A stretch of DNA of 64,000 bases from assembly GCF_003012345.1 (NCBI RefSeq), contig NZ_PVRV01000024.1:186001-250000 (forward strand), written 5' to 3'. The DNA is from Phytohalomonas tamaricis. GTDB lineage: Bacteria; Pseudomonadota; Gammaproteobacteria; Pseudomonadales; Halomonadaceae. Below, piece after piece: positions 35,922 through 44,956 of this stretch (its first letter is position 1; each line of letters opens with the position of its first letter). The notes beneath the pieces are model-generated. The model saw only the letters and a program-made list of their open reading frames with translations. It did no database searches and was not told the DNA's origin. Position numbers and translations under genes: made by a program.

Positions 35922-37070
35922 TTACCATTCAGCGATGCTGCCATCCTCATGCGTCCACATCGGATTGCGCCAGCGGTGGCCCACCTTGGCGCGTTCCTCG
36001 ACAAACGCCTCATCAATTTCAACACCGAGCCCCGGACCATGAGGAATCTCAAGATAGCCATCGCGGATGGTCAACGCCGATTTATCGACCAGGTAGTCGA
36101 GCACATCGTTATCCTTATTGTAGTGAATGCCCATGCTCTGCTCCTGGATAAACGCATTGTGCGACACGGCATCAACATGCAGCGAAGCAGCCAGCGTCAG
36201 CGGACCGAGCGGACAGTGCGGCGCCAGGGCAACGTCGTAGCATGACGCCAATGAGGCGATCTTGAGTCCTTCGCTGATGCCGCCGCAGTGCGACAGGTCG
36301 GGTTGGATAATATCGACCATACCGTCAGCGAGCAGGTCGCGGAACTGATAGCGGGTATGCAACCGCTCACCAGTGGCGATCGGATAACCCAGCCCACCGG
36401 CAATATGCTTGAGACTCGGCAAATGCTCAGGCAGCACCGGCTCCTCGACAAACATCGGATGGAACGGCTCGAGTTCACGCAGCAGCATCTTGGCCATCGG
36501 ACGATGGACGCGGCCGTGGAAATCAACGGCGATACCGAAATCGGGGCCGCCCGCCTCGCGTGCCTCAGCCACCCGCGCCACCGCTTCATCGATCTTCGAG
36601 TGGGAATCAACGATCGCCATCTCACTGGTACCATTCATCTTAAAGGCGGTAAAGCCCTGCGCCTTGAGCGTTCTGACGCCATTACCGATGTCGTTGGGAC
36701 GATCGCCACCGGTCCAGGCGTACATGCGCATCTTGTCGCGTACCGCGCCGCCGATCAGTTGATGAACTGGCACGCCGAGATCACGTCCCTTGAGGTCCCA
36801 TAGCGCCTGGTCGATACCGGCAATCGCGCTCATCAGGATCGGCCCGCCACGGTAGAAGCCGGCGCGGTACATCATGTTCCACAAATGCTCGATGCGGTGC
36901 GGGTCCTGGCCGATCAAATAATCGGAAAGCTCATGCACCGCCGCTTCGACCGTCGCCGCACGCCCTTCGATGACCGGCTCTCCCCAGCCATAGACACCGG
37001 CATCGGTCTCAATCTTCAGAAACAGCCAGCGCGGCGGTACCTGCCAAGTCTTCAATTTGGTGATCTTCAT
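35922..37070 (-). CDS. dgoD: D-galactonate dehydratase
   Basis: Enolase-superfamily enzyme of 382 residues, the same length as E. coli DgoD and very similar throughout. Converts galactonate to 2-dehydro-3-deoxygalactonate. Key elements: [12 protein letters not shown] (metal aspartate and catalytic histidine), [10 protein letters not shown] and ATGERL (metal glutamates), [15 protein letters not shown], and APHCPLGP (second catalytic histidine). ATG 37070 follows AGGAGACATC. It is the first gene of the operon, and a candidate regulator site lies 33 bp upstream. Confidence 0.95.
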   Translation of the reverse strand: MKITKLKTWQVPPRWLFLKIETDAGVYGWGEPVIEGRAATVEAAVHELSDYLIGQDPHRIEHLWNMMYRAGFYRGGPILMSAIAGIDQALWDLKGRDLGVPVHQLIGGAVRDKMRMYAWTGGDRPNDIGNGVRTLKAQGFTAFKMNGTSEMAIVDSHSKIDEAVARVAEAREAGGPDFGIAVDFHGRVHRPMAKMLLRELEPFHPMFVEEPVLPEHLPSLKHIAGGLGYPIATGERLHTRYQFRDLLADGMVDIIQPDLSHCGGISEGLKIASLASCYDVALAPHCPLGPLTLAASLHVDAVSHNAFIQEQSMGIHYNKDNDVLDYLVDKSALTIRDGYLEIPHGPGLGVEIDEAFVEERAKVGHRWRNPMWTHEDGSIAEW

Positions 37071-37102
37071 GATGTCTCCTAGTTAAAAGGGTCAGTACTA
37101 CA

Positions 37103-37113
37103 GGGTAATACCC
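37103..37113. promoter_or_regulatory. Candidate GntR (FadR-type) operator upstream of dgoD
   Basis: GGGTAATACCC, two five-base arms around one base, with the GT-N3-AC core (GTAATAC) expected for FadR-subfamily GntR regulators. It sits between the regulator stop and dgoD. Confidence 0.5.
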
Positions 37114-37123
37114 CGTCGTATAT

Positions 37124-37879
37124 TCACTTATCCATGAGACTGGCAGGCACGCTACTCTGCGCCACGCCCAGGTCCTGCGCGGTGCGCTCAAGCACCGCCC
37201 GCGCAGCAGCATAAGCCTCTGCTTCCTGCCGCAGACGAATCGCCTCCATTACCCGGCGATGGCGTTCCAGACTGTCCTTCAGCGCACCGGCGCTGTGATT
37301 GGTGGTCTCAACGATCAGCATGATCGAGGGACGCAGCATGTGCGCGAGCTGTGCCCAAACCAGATTGTGGGTGGCTTCGAAGATGGCAGTATGAAAGGCC
37401 AGATCGTAATCATCATGGCTTTTGCCCTGCCAGCGTCGGTCAGGCGCATCAAGCGTATGTGTCATACCCTCAAAGGCCTCTTCAATGGCGAGCAGATCGC
37501 GACCGTTCGCCTCACGAGCGGCAAGCATGGCGACGAAAGGCTCCACCGCCATCCGAAAGGCAAAAATATCGTTTTGAAAGGCAGGATTGGGTGAGGCATG
37601 GCGGATCATCCAATCGGTCACGCGTGGATCAAGCAATTTCCAGTTAGACAGCGGCTGAACGCGGGTGCCATGGCCGGCAAGGCGCGACACGATACCGGTT
37701 TCCACCAGGGTCTGAATGGCACTGCGTGCCGTTGCCCGGCTGACGCCATGCTGCGCACAAAGATCGAGCTCACGCGGCAACAACTCACCGGGGGGATAAC
37801 GTCCCTCGAATATGGCCTGCGCCAACGCTTCCAATAGTTCATCCCGGCCCGTTAATGATGATGTAACTGTATCTTGCAT
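37124..37879 (-). CDS. dgoR: FadR-subfamily GntR regulator, probable DgoR
   Basis: 251 residues. N-terminal winged helix (LAQAIFEGRYPPGELLPRELDLCAQHGVSRATARSAIQTLVETGIVSRLAG) and C-terminal all-helical FCD sensor domain with metal-ligand-type residues (DYDLAFHTAIFEATHN, RHRRVMEAI). ATG 37879 follows TTTGGAG; a GTG two codons earlier is possible. It lies just upstream of dgoDAK in the same direction and is divergent from the lactonase gene, so galactonate or a related acid is the likely effector. E. coli DgoR is the closest functional model. Confidence 0.85.
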   Translation of the reverse strand: MQDTVTSSLTGRDELLEALAQAIFEGRYPPGELLPRELDLCAQHGVSRATARSAIQTLVETGIVSRLAGHGTRVQPLSNWKLLDPRVTDWMIRHASPNPAFQNDIFAFRMAVEPFVAMLAAREANGRDLLAIEEAFEGMTHTLDAPDRRWQGKSHDDYDLAFHTAIFEATHNLVWAQLAHMLRPSIMLIVETTNHSAGALKDSLERHRRVMEAIRLRQEAEAYAAARAVLERTAQDLGVAQSSVPASLMDK

Positions 37880-37912
37880 GCACACTCCAAAAGTCGATCT
37901 TTACCTTCGCTT

Positions 37913-37923
37913 ATGTCCGACAT
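37913..37923. promoter_or_regulatory. Candidate GntR operator in the dgoR-lactonase divergent region
   Basis: ATGTCCGACAT is a perfect five-plus-one-plus-five inverted repeat with a GT-N3-AC core, 34 bp upstream of dgoR. It has the same architecture as the site at 37103-37113, on the other side of the regulator. Confidence 0.5.
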
Positions 37924-38059
37924 TTACACAAGCTCAGAGTTAATAGACTTTGGTCGACTGATGCACCATTCATACGGCAGGAAAAAGCTATTCGGCATAC
38001 GTTAAGTAAGCATGTGGCCTGCGCTGCAGTACGCCAGCCTCAACCAAGTGAGAATAGTC

Positions 38060-39154
38060 ATGAATAACAACGCAATAGATACGCCAACCACGCCCTTATC
38101 CGCTCCCCGGCCACACAAGGAATTGTCCAGACGTCGCTTCCTGATCGCTGGCACCGCAGCGCTAGGCGCTGTTGCCCTCCCGGGCGTCGGGCAGGCTGAG
38201 CCTCGATACGATGATTTCAACGCGCCCCGAGGCTACCCCGACCCCGCCTGGCAGATCGACCAGTCCGGCTTCGAGGAACTCATGATTGGCAATACCCCAT
38301 TGGAACGTCACTATACTGAAGGGTTGTGGCTCGAAGGCCCGGCCTGGAATGCAGTAGGACGCTATGCGGTATTCAGTGACATTCCTCGTCAACGCCAGAT
38401 GCGTTGGGATGAAGTCAGCGGCCAGGTCAGCGTATTACGCGAGAAGGTAGGCTATTCCAACGGCAATACCTTTGATGATCATGGCCGTCAGGTGAGCTGT
38501 GAGCATTTCCCATCAAGGGTGGTGCGCTATGAGTGGGACGGCAGCATCACGACGCTAGCCAGCCACGTCGATGGCAAACCCTTGAATGCTCCTAATGATC
38601 TGGTGGCCCTGCCTGGCGGCGGTATCATCTTTACCGATCCCGGCTATGGAGCACGAGTCGATTACGAGGGGCGCGCCCGCACAATGGAGCTGCCTACGCG
38701 CATCTATTACATTGACGACTCGCTTCAGGCACCCATTGTGCTCGATGAATCATTGGCACGCCCCAACGGGGTTGCGCTATCGGCAGACCATAAACGGCTG
38801 TTCGCCTGCGATACCGAGAGTACCGACGATTACACCTCACAGATTCATGTCTGGGACGTTGCCGATAACGGCAAGCAGCTCAGCAACAAGCAGATCTTTT
38901 ATACCAACAAGGACGCAACGCATGATGGCATCGTCTGCGACATGCATGGCAACCTGTGGGCCAGCAGCGCAGGCAAAAGTAAAGGCGCCAATGGCGTGGT
39001 GGTGTTCGATCCGAACGGTCAGCGACTGGGATCGATCGTGCTGCCCGAGCAGTGCTCTAACGTCTGCTTCGTTGGCGAAAATCGTCACCGCCTGCTGATG
39101 ACGGCCAGCCGCTCGATCTACACCCTCTACACCGCCACACGTGGCACCGTCTGA
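38060..39154 (+). CDS. Tat-exported SMP-30/gluconolactonase-like sugar lactonase
   Basis: 364 residues. N-terminal twin-arginine signal (ELSRRRFLIAGTAALGAVALPG). The body is a six-bladed propeller of the SMP-30 family: EGLWLEGPAWN (metal glutamate), LNAPNDLVALPGG and IIFTDPGYG, ARPNGVALSADHK, and DGIVCDMHGNLW. It would hydrolyse a sugar lactone in the periplasm. Placed divergently from dgoR, galactonolactone is the most likely substrate, feeding galactonate to DgoD. ATG 38060 has a modest AGTGAGA site. No galactonate transporter or galactose dehydrogenase is seen in the window. Confidence 0.85.
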   Translation: MNNNAIDTPTTPLSAPRPHKELSRRRFLIAGTAALGAVALPGVGQAEPRYDDFNAPRGYPDPAWQIDQSGFEELMIGNTPLERHYTEGLWLEGPAWNAVGRYAVFSDIPRQRQMRWDEVSGQVSVLREKVGYSNGNTFDDHGRQVSCEHFPSRVVRYEWDGSITTLASHVDGKPLNAPNDLVALPGGGIIFTDPGYGARVDYEGRARTMELPTRIYYIDDSLQAPIVLDESLARPNGVALSADHKRLFACDTESTDDYTSQIHVWDVADNGKQLSNKQIFYTNKDATHDGIVCDMHGNLWASSAGKSKGANGVVVFDPNGQRLGSIVLPEQCSNVCFVGENRHRLLMTASRSIYTLYTATRGTV

Positions 39155-39294
39155 TAGAACACATATATAAAGCGATGGTGTTGGCGTCTGTTGGGCCTCG
39201 GGAGGAAATTATTCACTGCCGGGGCTCAACCTGTCTCAATTCCCTGTGGCAACGCGTATCATGACGCCTTCCATATCCGTTGATAGGTTCGCGC

Positions 39295-41214
39295 ATGGTT
39301 TTGTCCGAAGAGCAACGCCACATTATCGAGGCCATCCTCAAGGCGCTCGACAGCGAAGGCAACGAGCGCGTGCGAGGCTTGTTCCGCATTCCGGCTGTGG
39401 CAGGCGCCGGCAAGACCGTCACCATCACCGAACTGGCGCGAGCGCTGGGCGACAGACGCATCGTGTTCATGTGCTTCAGTCGTAACATCATTCAGCGTGC
39501 CCAAGGCGCGCTACCTGCCAATGTGCTGGTACGTACCCTGCACGCCTTGGCCCATGACTTTCTCAAGCATAGCTATAGCCGCAAGATAGATAATAGCGGC
39601 ATTCATCATCGCCTTGCGTTAAGCACCGTCACTGAGCAGCTCGGCATCGGCTACCGCGATGCCCGCCTGGTACGTCTTACACTGGAACGCTTTCATCTGA
39701 GCGGTCAGAGCTATCTATGGGAAGATCATCTCCCTGAACTGCCGGAAGACAAACAGGCATGGCAGGCAGGCGAACAAAAACGCATCGTTGACGCCACGCT
39801 TGAACTCTGGCAGCGCCAACGTGATGCCTATGACAGCGCCGTACCGCTCACTTTCGATGCGATGATCAAGCTTTGGGCACTAGCGGAGCCAGTCTACGTC
39901 AATGCGCGAGCTGATGCGGAAACAGAGCCCAGCGGCAAGAGCCAGCGCATCACCCAGTTTGGCGATTCCGATATTCTTATTCTTGAAGAAGCGCAGGATG
40001 CACCAGAGGTAGTACTCGACTTCCTTGCCCGCCAGCCACAATTGCTGGTGTTTATCGGTGATCCGAATCAGGAAATCAGAAGTGTCATCGCTCCTGCTCA
40101 AGGGCTGGACCATCCCCTGCTACGCAACGCCATCAATCTTGAGCTTCGTCACTCCTATCGCTTCGGCGCCTCCGTTGCTGCCGCTCTCAGCGCTATTCTC
40201 ACCGCACGTGACGGCCGAGTTACCCAACGCATTGAAGGCCTGGGAACGTCACGACTTGAAGACAGCGGGCGTTTCTCGCTGGAACAGCAAGGACTGCATT
40301 ACACCTTGATTGCACGCACGCTTACGGGAGTGCTCAGTGAGGCGGTCTCACTCAAGCTGGCCGGCAAACAGTTAGCCTGGATTGATGGTATCTATGCCTA
40401 CAATATTGCCCTGCTTCGCGACTTGGCCTGGCTTGACCAATGCGCACGCAGCAATTTATCCCTGGAGAGTGACAACCACCCCTTTCATCAGATACGAAAG
40501 CATATTCGCGCCAAGTATAACTGCCTGGACGATGCGCAACGTGATTTCGAACGTAACGGCGATAATGAAAGCCTTCAATTGATTGCTTTAGTCAAAGCTC
40601 ATCGCAACATCGACTTGCCTCGCCTGATCAACCAACTGACGTGGGAAGAACGCGAGCGGCAAAATGCCATGATGCAGCATAGCGACCAAGCCCCACCGCG
40701 GCGAGATGTAACGCTGACAACCGTCAGCCGTGCCAAGGGGCTTGAGTTTGAACGGGTCGTTCTTGCCAACGATTTCGAGCTCGACGTAGCCACTGATGCC
40801 ACGTGCTCGTCAGCGCATCGTCAATTAGAACTCAATATGCTTTATACCGCAGCCTCGCGGGCAAAATATCTCTTGGTCATGAACGAGGCACTACGCCGCA
40901 TTGTCGAGGCTGAGAAAGGTACGATGCTGCCCGAAGCAGAAATTACGCTGGACTATCAGCCACCCATTACCTCAGTTCATCCTTACTTCGGCGCTCACAT
41001 CGATACGCTAATGGAAATGAACCCGAAACTGCGCAATCAACGCCACAGCAGCAGGGAAGAAACTGCCCCTAAGACTCATGCGACGCTTTCAGGTCAAACC
41101 CAGTTGAAGAACAGGATGCTGCAAGATGCCAAGGCACTGGGGGATATTCGCCCTGGGAAAGGTGGGGTAAGAGCAATGCTAGGCATGCGAATAAAGCGAA
41201 GAAGTGACGCATGA
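39295..41214 (+). CDS. UvrD/Fbh1-like superfamily 1 DNA helicase
   Basis: 639 residues. Motifs in order: Q-like LSEEQRHIIEAIL, Walker A VAGAGKTVT, motif Ia FMCFSRNI and LHALAH, motif II ILILEEAQDAP, motif III VFIGDPNQEI, motif IV HSYRFG, motif V TTVSRAKGLEFERVVLAND and motif VI LYTAASRAKYLLV. Motif II has E in place of the first D of the usual DExQ. The layout is closer to Fbh1-type single-strand 3'-5' helicases than to UvrD or Rep. ATG 39295 has a weak AGG. It is monocistronic, with no nuclease or repair partner next to it. Confidence 0.88.
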   Translation: MVLSEEQRHIIEAILKALDSEGNERVRGLFRIPAVAGAGKTVTITELARALGDRRIVFMCFSRNIIQRAQGALPANVLVRTLHALAHDFLKHSYSRKIDNSGIHHRLALSTVTEQLGIGYRDARLVRLTLERFHLSGQSYLWEDHLPELPEDKQAWQAGEQKRIVDATLELWQRQRDAYDSAVPLTFDAMIKLWALAEPVYVNARADAETEPSGKSQRITQFGDSDILILEEAQDAPEVVLDFLARQPQLLVFIGDPNQEIRSVIAPAQGLDHPLLRNAINLELRHSYRFGASVAAALSAILTARDGRVTQRIEGLGTSRLEDSGRFSLEQQGLHYTLIARTLTGVLSEAVSLKLAGKQLAWIDGIYAYNIALLRDLAWLDQCARSNLSLESDNHPFHQIRKHIRAKYNCLDDAQRDFERNGDNESLQLIALVKAHRNIDLPRLINQLTWEERERQNAMMQHSDQAPPRRDVTLTTVSRAKGLEFERVVLANDFELDVATDATCSSAHRQLELNMLYTAASRAKYLLVMNEALRRIVEAEKGTMLPEAEITLDYQPPITSVHPYFGAHIDTLMEMNPKLRNQRHSSREETAPKTHATLSGQTQLKNRMLQDAKALGDIRPGKGGVRAMLGMRIKRRSDA

Positions 41215-41283
41215 AGGCATGCCAGCAACATGGCATGATTTTAATTTATCAGACAGAAACAAAAAACAGCACCTAAAACGCAA

Positions 41284-41320
41284 AAACACCAAGGCCCGCA
41301 TAAGCGGGCCTTGGTGCTCG
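41284..41320 (-). terminator. Terminator of the cold-shock gene
   Basis: A perfect 13-pair stem, CACCAAGGCCCGC (41287-41299) with GCGGGCCTTGGTG (41304-41316), loop ATAA, followed on the minus strand by TTTTTGCGTTTT. Confidence 0.93.
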
Positions 41321-41357
41321 AAACCTTACGGTTCGAAAGCTCGTAGCTAACTAGATG

Positions 41358-41561
41358 TTAGACGGGCTTGATGTTTGCAGCCTGAAGGCCTTTTTTGCCC
41401 TGAGTCACGTCAAACGAAACTGTTTGACCTTCCTGCAGAGATTTGAAACCGTCAGCTTGAATTTCAGAGAAATGAGCGAAGAGATCATCGCCACCGTCAG
41501 CAGGAGAAATGAAGCCAAAACCTTTGCTGTCGTTAAACCACTTAACTGTGCCAGTTGCCAT
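41358..41561 (-). CDS. Cold-shock domain protein (CspA family)
   Basis: 67 residues, a single OB-fold. RNP1 KGFGFISP and RNP2-like DLFAHFSEI are intact. It binds single-stranded nucleic acid and acts as an RNA chaperone. ATG follows AAGGATATCG. About 200 bp precede it on the minus strand, long enough for a structured cold-shock leader, though no cold box is recognised. Confidence 0.95.
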   Translation of the reverse strand: MATGTVKWFNDSKGFGFISPADGGDDLFAHFSEIQADGFKSLQEGQTVSFDVTQGKKGLQAANIKPV

Positions 41562-41764
41562 TTTCGATATCCTTACACGCTAAAAAGCGCTTTATACGTT
41601 TGCCGGGTGTTACCCGAGATACAGTGGGTAAAACAAGGAAATATGCACCAGGCTACCGAATAAATCGATCACAACTGACGATATACAACTTGCTAACCAA
41701 CTGCGTGCATCTTGCCACGTTTACTCGCCTGCGTCAACTCGATTCAAGTCTCAGATGCTAGTAG

Positions 41765-42145
41765 TTACTTGAATGCCCATAGGCGAGCAGCAAAATAAGA
41801 CACCAATGGCACCAAGAGTGTAGTAATGGTCAAAGCCACATAATCGGGAAGATCGGTTACGCTTAACAGAATGGCCAACAAGCCATTATTAAGCGCAAAA
41901 CCAGCAAAGGCAATGACGAAAAACTTGATCACGTTGCCTTCACTCTTGAATGTGAAGTGACGATGACCTAAATAGGAAAACGAGAACGCTACCAGGAAGG
42001 CAATAAGGTTGACGACTAAGGGTGACCACGACTGGAAGAAATAAAGCAGCGTCCAAGCGACGCCCAGATGAACAAACGTCGCCCCGCCACCCACCAGCCC
42101 GAACCTGACCAGCTTGCCGACTTCCTGCTTAATCGACTCTGCCAT
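41765..42145 (-). CDS. GtrA-family membrane protein
   Basis: 126 residues with four membrane segments and the family start LVRFGLVGGGATFVHLGVAW, plus SYLGHRHFTFKSEG in the central loop. GtrA members are thought to flip polyprenyl-phosphate-linked glucose or other sugars to the periplasm. The start overlaps the stop of the upstream glycosyltransferase gene (TAATG), so the two form a coupled gtrB-gtrA pair. Confidence 0.9.
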   Translation of the reverse strand: MAESIKQEVGKLVRFGLVGGGATFVHLGVAWTLLYFFQSWSPLVVNLIAFLVAFSFSYLGHRHFTFKSEGNVIKFFVIAFAGFALNNGLLAILLSVTDLPDYVALTITTLLVPLVSYFAARLWAFK

Positions 42146-43134
42146 TACGATGCTGACTCCTGCGCCTGTTCAGACATGTGCTTTGCGCCGACGGGAGAAG
42201 AACCGGGCATTTTGCTATCGTGCTCAACAAGATAGAGCGGCCGCCGCTTGGACTCGATGAACAGCCGGCCAATATATTCCCCCAACACGCCAATCGAGAT
42301 CAGCTGCATCGCCCCCAGAAACAACACCGCAGACATCAACGAAGCATAACCCGGCATTTCAACGCCAAATATTATTGTTTTAAGAATGATAATCAGCATG
42401 TAAAGCAGGCTGACCACCGCCACTATACCGCCCACATAGGTCCAGACCCGTAACGGAATGGTAGAGAAGCCTGTAAAACCATCGAGAGCAAAGTTCCATA
42501 GTTTCCAGTAGTTGAACTTCGTCGTGCCGTGCTGACGCGCGGGGCGAGCATATGGCACCCCAACCGAGCGGTAGCCTGGCCAGGAGAACAACCCCTTCAT
42601 AAAGCGATTACGCTCAGGCAAACGCTTCAGCGCCTCAACGACCCGTCTATCGAGGAGACGGAAATCACCGGCATTGCTCGGGATAGGCGTATGGGAAATG
42701 CTGTTGAACAGACGATAGAACATGCCTGCCGAAGCGCGTTTACGCTTGGTGTCCTCATCACGGGAACTGCGTACGCCATAAACCGTGTCGTAGCCCTCCC
42801 GCCACAACCGCACGAACTCGATAATCAGTTCAGGCGGATCTTGAAGGTCGACATCCATCGGGACGACGGCATCACCTGTTGCATAATCAAGCCCCGCCGA
42901 CATCGCCGGTTCCTTGCCGAAGTTGCGCGACAGCTTCAAATAGCGAACTCGGGAATCGCGCTCAGCAGCTTCCTCCAGCTTTGCGATGGTTCTGTCGGTT
43001 GACCCATCATCGACAAATAGAATTTCGAGCGCAAAGGACTGATTGAAAAGTGTATCGGTAATGGCCTCAAGGAACGGGTCGATCGCATCTTCTTCGTCCT
43101 TCACGGGTACCACTAGCGAGATCAGCTCGTTCAT
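42145..43134 (-). CDS. GtrB-like polyprenyl-phosphate glycosyltransferase (GT2)
   Basis: 329 residues. N-terminal GT2 domain: SLVVPVKDEEDAI, ILFVDDGSTDRT, and the donor/metal site MDVDLQDPPELI. Two C-terminal membrane segments (VWTYVGGIVAVVSLLYMLIIIL and the following one). Family members move a hexose from a UDP-sugar to bactoprenol phosphate on the cytoplasmic face. ATG 43134 has AAGGGA at good spacing; ATG 43140 is too close to it. With GtrA it makes a periplasmic sugar-donor module for modifying a surface polysaccharide. Confidence 0.9.
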   Translation of the reverse strand: MNELISLVVPVKDEEDAIDPFLEAITDTLFNQSFALEILFVDDGSTDRTIAKLEEAAERDSRVRYLKLSRNFGKEPAMSAGLDYATGDAVVPMDVDLQDPPELIIEFVRLWREGYDTVYGVRSSRDEDTKRKRASAGMFYRLFNSISHTPIPSNAGDFRLLDRRVVEALKRLPERNRFMKGLFSWPGYRSVGVPYARPARQHGTTKFNYWKLWNFALDGFTGFSTIPLRVWTYVGGIVAVVSLLYMLIIILKTIIFGVEMPGYASLMSAVLFLGAMQLISIGVLGEYIGRLFIESKRRPLYLVEHDSKMPGSSPVGAKHMSEQAQESAS

Positions 43135-43446
43135 ATTCATTCCCTTGAATTGACATACGTTCGGAATTTAGCCGTCAAGCAGCAAGTAATTATTCTAGCC
43201 AGGCGCTATGCGAAATTTATGCTCTTCGGTATTTGAGCAATCAACTTATTAGGTTCAGCGATTAACTACCCTACCCTACAGAACAAAGCCACATTGAATC
43301 TATGCAGAGTCTGGCGTTTAAAAGATATAAAAAATCACAAACCTGAACATTAAAGCTATTACCAACTACTGATTTAAAAATAAAAAAGCCCGAGACAAAT
43401 TACTTCTCTCAGACTTTTAAAAAAGCTTTCAATAAAAATATAATAT
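43135..43446. other. 312-bp AT-rich intergenic region
   Basis: Between wcaJ and gtrB. It contains the wcaJ terminator at 43378-43422 and presumably the gtrBA promoter. I see no gene. Confidence 0.5.
43378..43422 (-). terminator. Terminator of the WcaJ-type gene
   Basis: On the minus strand AAGTCTGAGA pairs with TCTCGGGCTT (two G-T pairs) around a 13-base loop, followed by TTTTATTTTT. It lies 25 bp past the stop. Confidence 0.75.
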
Positions 43447-44835
43447 TCAATATGCATTCTTACCTAACAAACCTTTAAATATGGTTAAGAAAATTATCTT
43501 AAAATCAAGCCATACTGACCAGTTTTCGATATACCAAAGATCATACTCAATACGCTTTTTTAAGTCTGTATCGCCACGCCATCCATTAACCTGTGCCCAT
43601 CCCGTAATGCCTGCATTCACCATATGCTTTTGCATGTAACCAGGAATTTCATCCTTGAAATGTTCAACAAAGATGGTGCGCTCAGGACGAGGCCCAACGA
43701 TTGACATTTCACCTTTAAGTACATTAATGAATTGAGGCAACTCATCCAAGCTTGTACGACGTAACCACTTCCCTATGGAAGTTGTCTTTTTGAACTTGGC
43801 CTGCCCCCAAGAGATACCATCTTTCTCACTATCAACTGGCATCGTACGAAACTTCAGCATTTGGAAGGGTTTTCCATTCCAGCTCATACGCTCCTGACGA
43901 TAGAAAACCGGTCCACGTGACGAAACTTTCACCATCAGTGCGATACAAATCAGCAAAGGAAAAGTTAATAATAGTATAAATATGGAAATAAATTTGTCTT
44001 CTATAAGCTTAATAAAATGAGATGGCCCACTCATCGGGCTACAACTCATATCCAATAAATACAGTCCACCCACTGTAGATATATCGTGATTAAGAAGACG
44101 CAAACCTTGCATATCAGGCATATAACGTATGTTTACCATGGAATGCCGTAAACAATATAACACCTCTTCAGCAGCTGCTCCCCTCGAAAGAGGTAAGCAT
44201 ATCCAGACTTCATCTGTTTGAAGATTATTGTCTAAAGTGCTATCAAAGGGCCTACAGTCTGATATAGATATTTCGCCACATTGAGAAGCGTCCATCAACC
44301 GAACGCGCACGATATCAAACCCGACCGATGGTACTGTTCGCATACGCGCTATAGCGGTTTGACAAGACTCCAGATCCCCCACTAAAGCTACACTTTTACG
44401 ATTCTTACCTCGCCGACGTAAGCGGTTAAGTATGGGATAAGCAACCGTGCGAATACCCACACTTAGTACGAAAGAGTAAAGCAACCAATATACCAACCAC
44501 AAGCGTGAAAAACGTGCGCCAGTTTTTGAAAAATAAAGATAGGTAAAGATAATTGCAGCCAATATTGCAAAACTGTGAGCAATACGCACTACTAATTCAA
44601 CTCTTACAGCTCCCCGCCATGACCGGTAAACACCACTGCCTGAAAAAATAATCATCCCGAGTAGCGTGCCAAAGAGCATCATCCATTGATAACGCTCGAC
44701 CATGTCATAGACAGAGTCAAAGCGCATCAAATAAGCTATGAACCCACCAATAATAATTGCAGAGGCATCAGCAAGACGCGCAGCCAAATGTGAATATGGC
44801 GTAAAGCCAGAAATCGTTTTAATCGGTATAGCCAT
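43447..44835 (-). CDS. Undecaprenyl-phosphate hexose-1-phosphate transferase (WcaJ-type)
   Basis: 462 residues. Four N-terminal membrane segments, a cytoplasmic Rossmann-like region (VALVGDLESCQTAIARM), a reentrant hydrophobic segment, then the catalytic polyprenyl-phosphate phosphotransferase domain: GPVFYRQERMSWNGKPFQMLKFRTM, TSLDELPQFINVLKGEMSIVGPRPE, and a C-terminal NGWRGDT. It starts the lipid-linked glycan, most likely with glucose 1-phosphate. It has a poor ribosome site. This enzyme type is commoner in Wzx/Wzy pathways, yet an ABC exporter is encoded just upstream and no Wzx or Wzy is seen in the window. Confidence 0.92.
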   Translation of the reverse strand: MAIPIKTISGFTPYSHLAARLADASAIIIGGFIAYLMRFDSVYDMVERYQWMMLFGTLLGMIIFSGSGVYRSWRGAVRVELVVRIAHSFAILAAIIFTYLYFSKTGARFSRLWLVYWLLYSFVLSVGIRTVAYPILNRLRRRGKNRKSVALVGDLESCQTAIARMRTVPSVGFDIVRVRLMDASQCGEISISDCRPFDSTLDNNLQTDEVWICLPLSRGAAAEEVLYCLRHSMVNIRYMPDMQGLRLLNHDISTVGGLYLLDMSCSPMSGPSHFIKLIEDKFISIFILLLTFPLLICIALMVKVSSRGPVFYRQERMSWNGKPFQMLKFRTMPVDSEKDGISWGQAKFKKTTSIGKWLRRTSLDELPQFINVLKGEMSIVGPRPERTIFVEHFKDEIPGYMQKHMVNAGITGWAQVNGWRGDTDLKKRIEYDLWYIENWSVWLDFKIIFLTIFKGLLGKNAY

Positions 44836-44956
44836 AGTATGTATGGTATCACTCAGCGCATCTTTTCAATAAACACATATCATTTACTAAATAGTGTTAA
44901 CTATTAAAAACAAGATAATAAAGACAGTGATGCCTAACTCTCCTATTCCAGAACGC

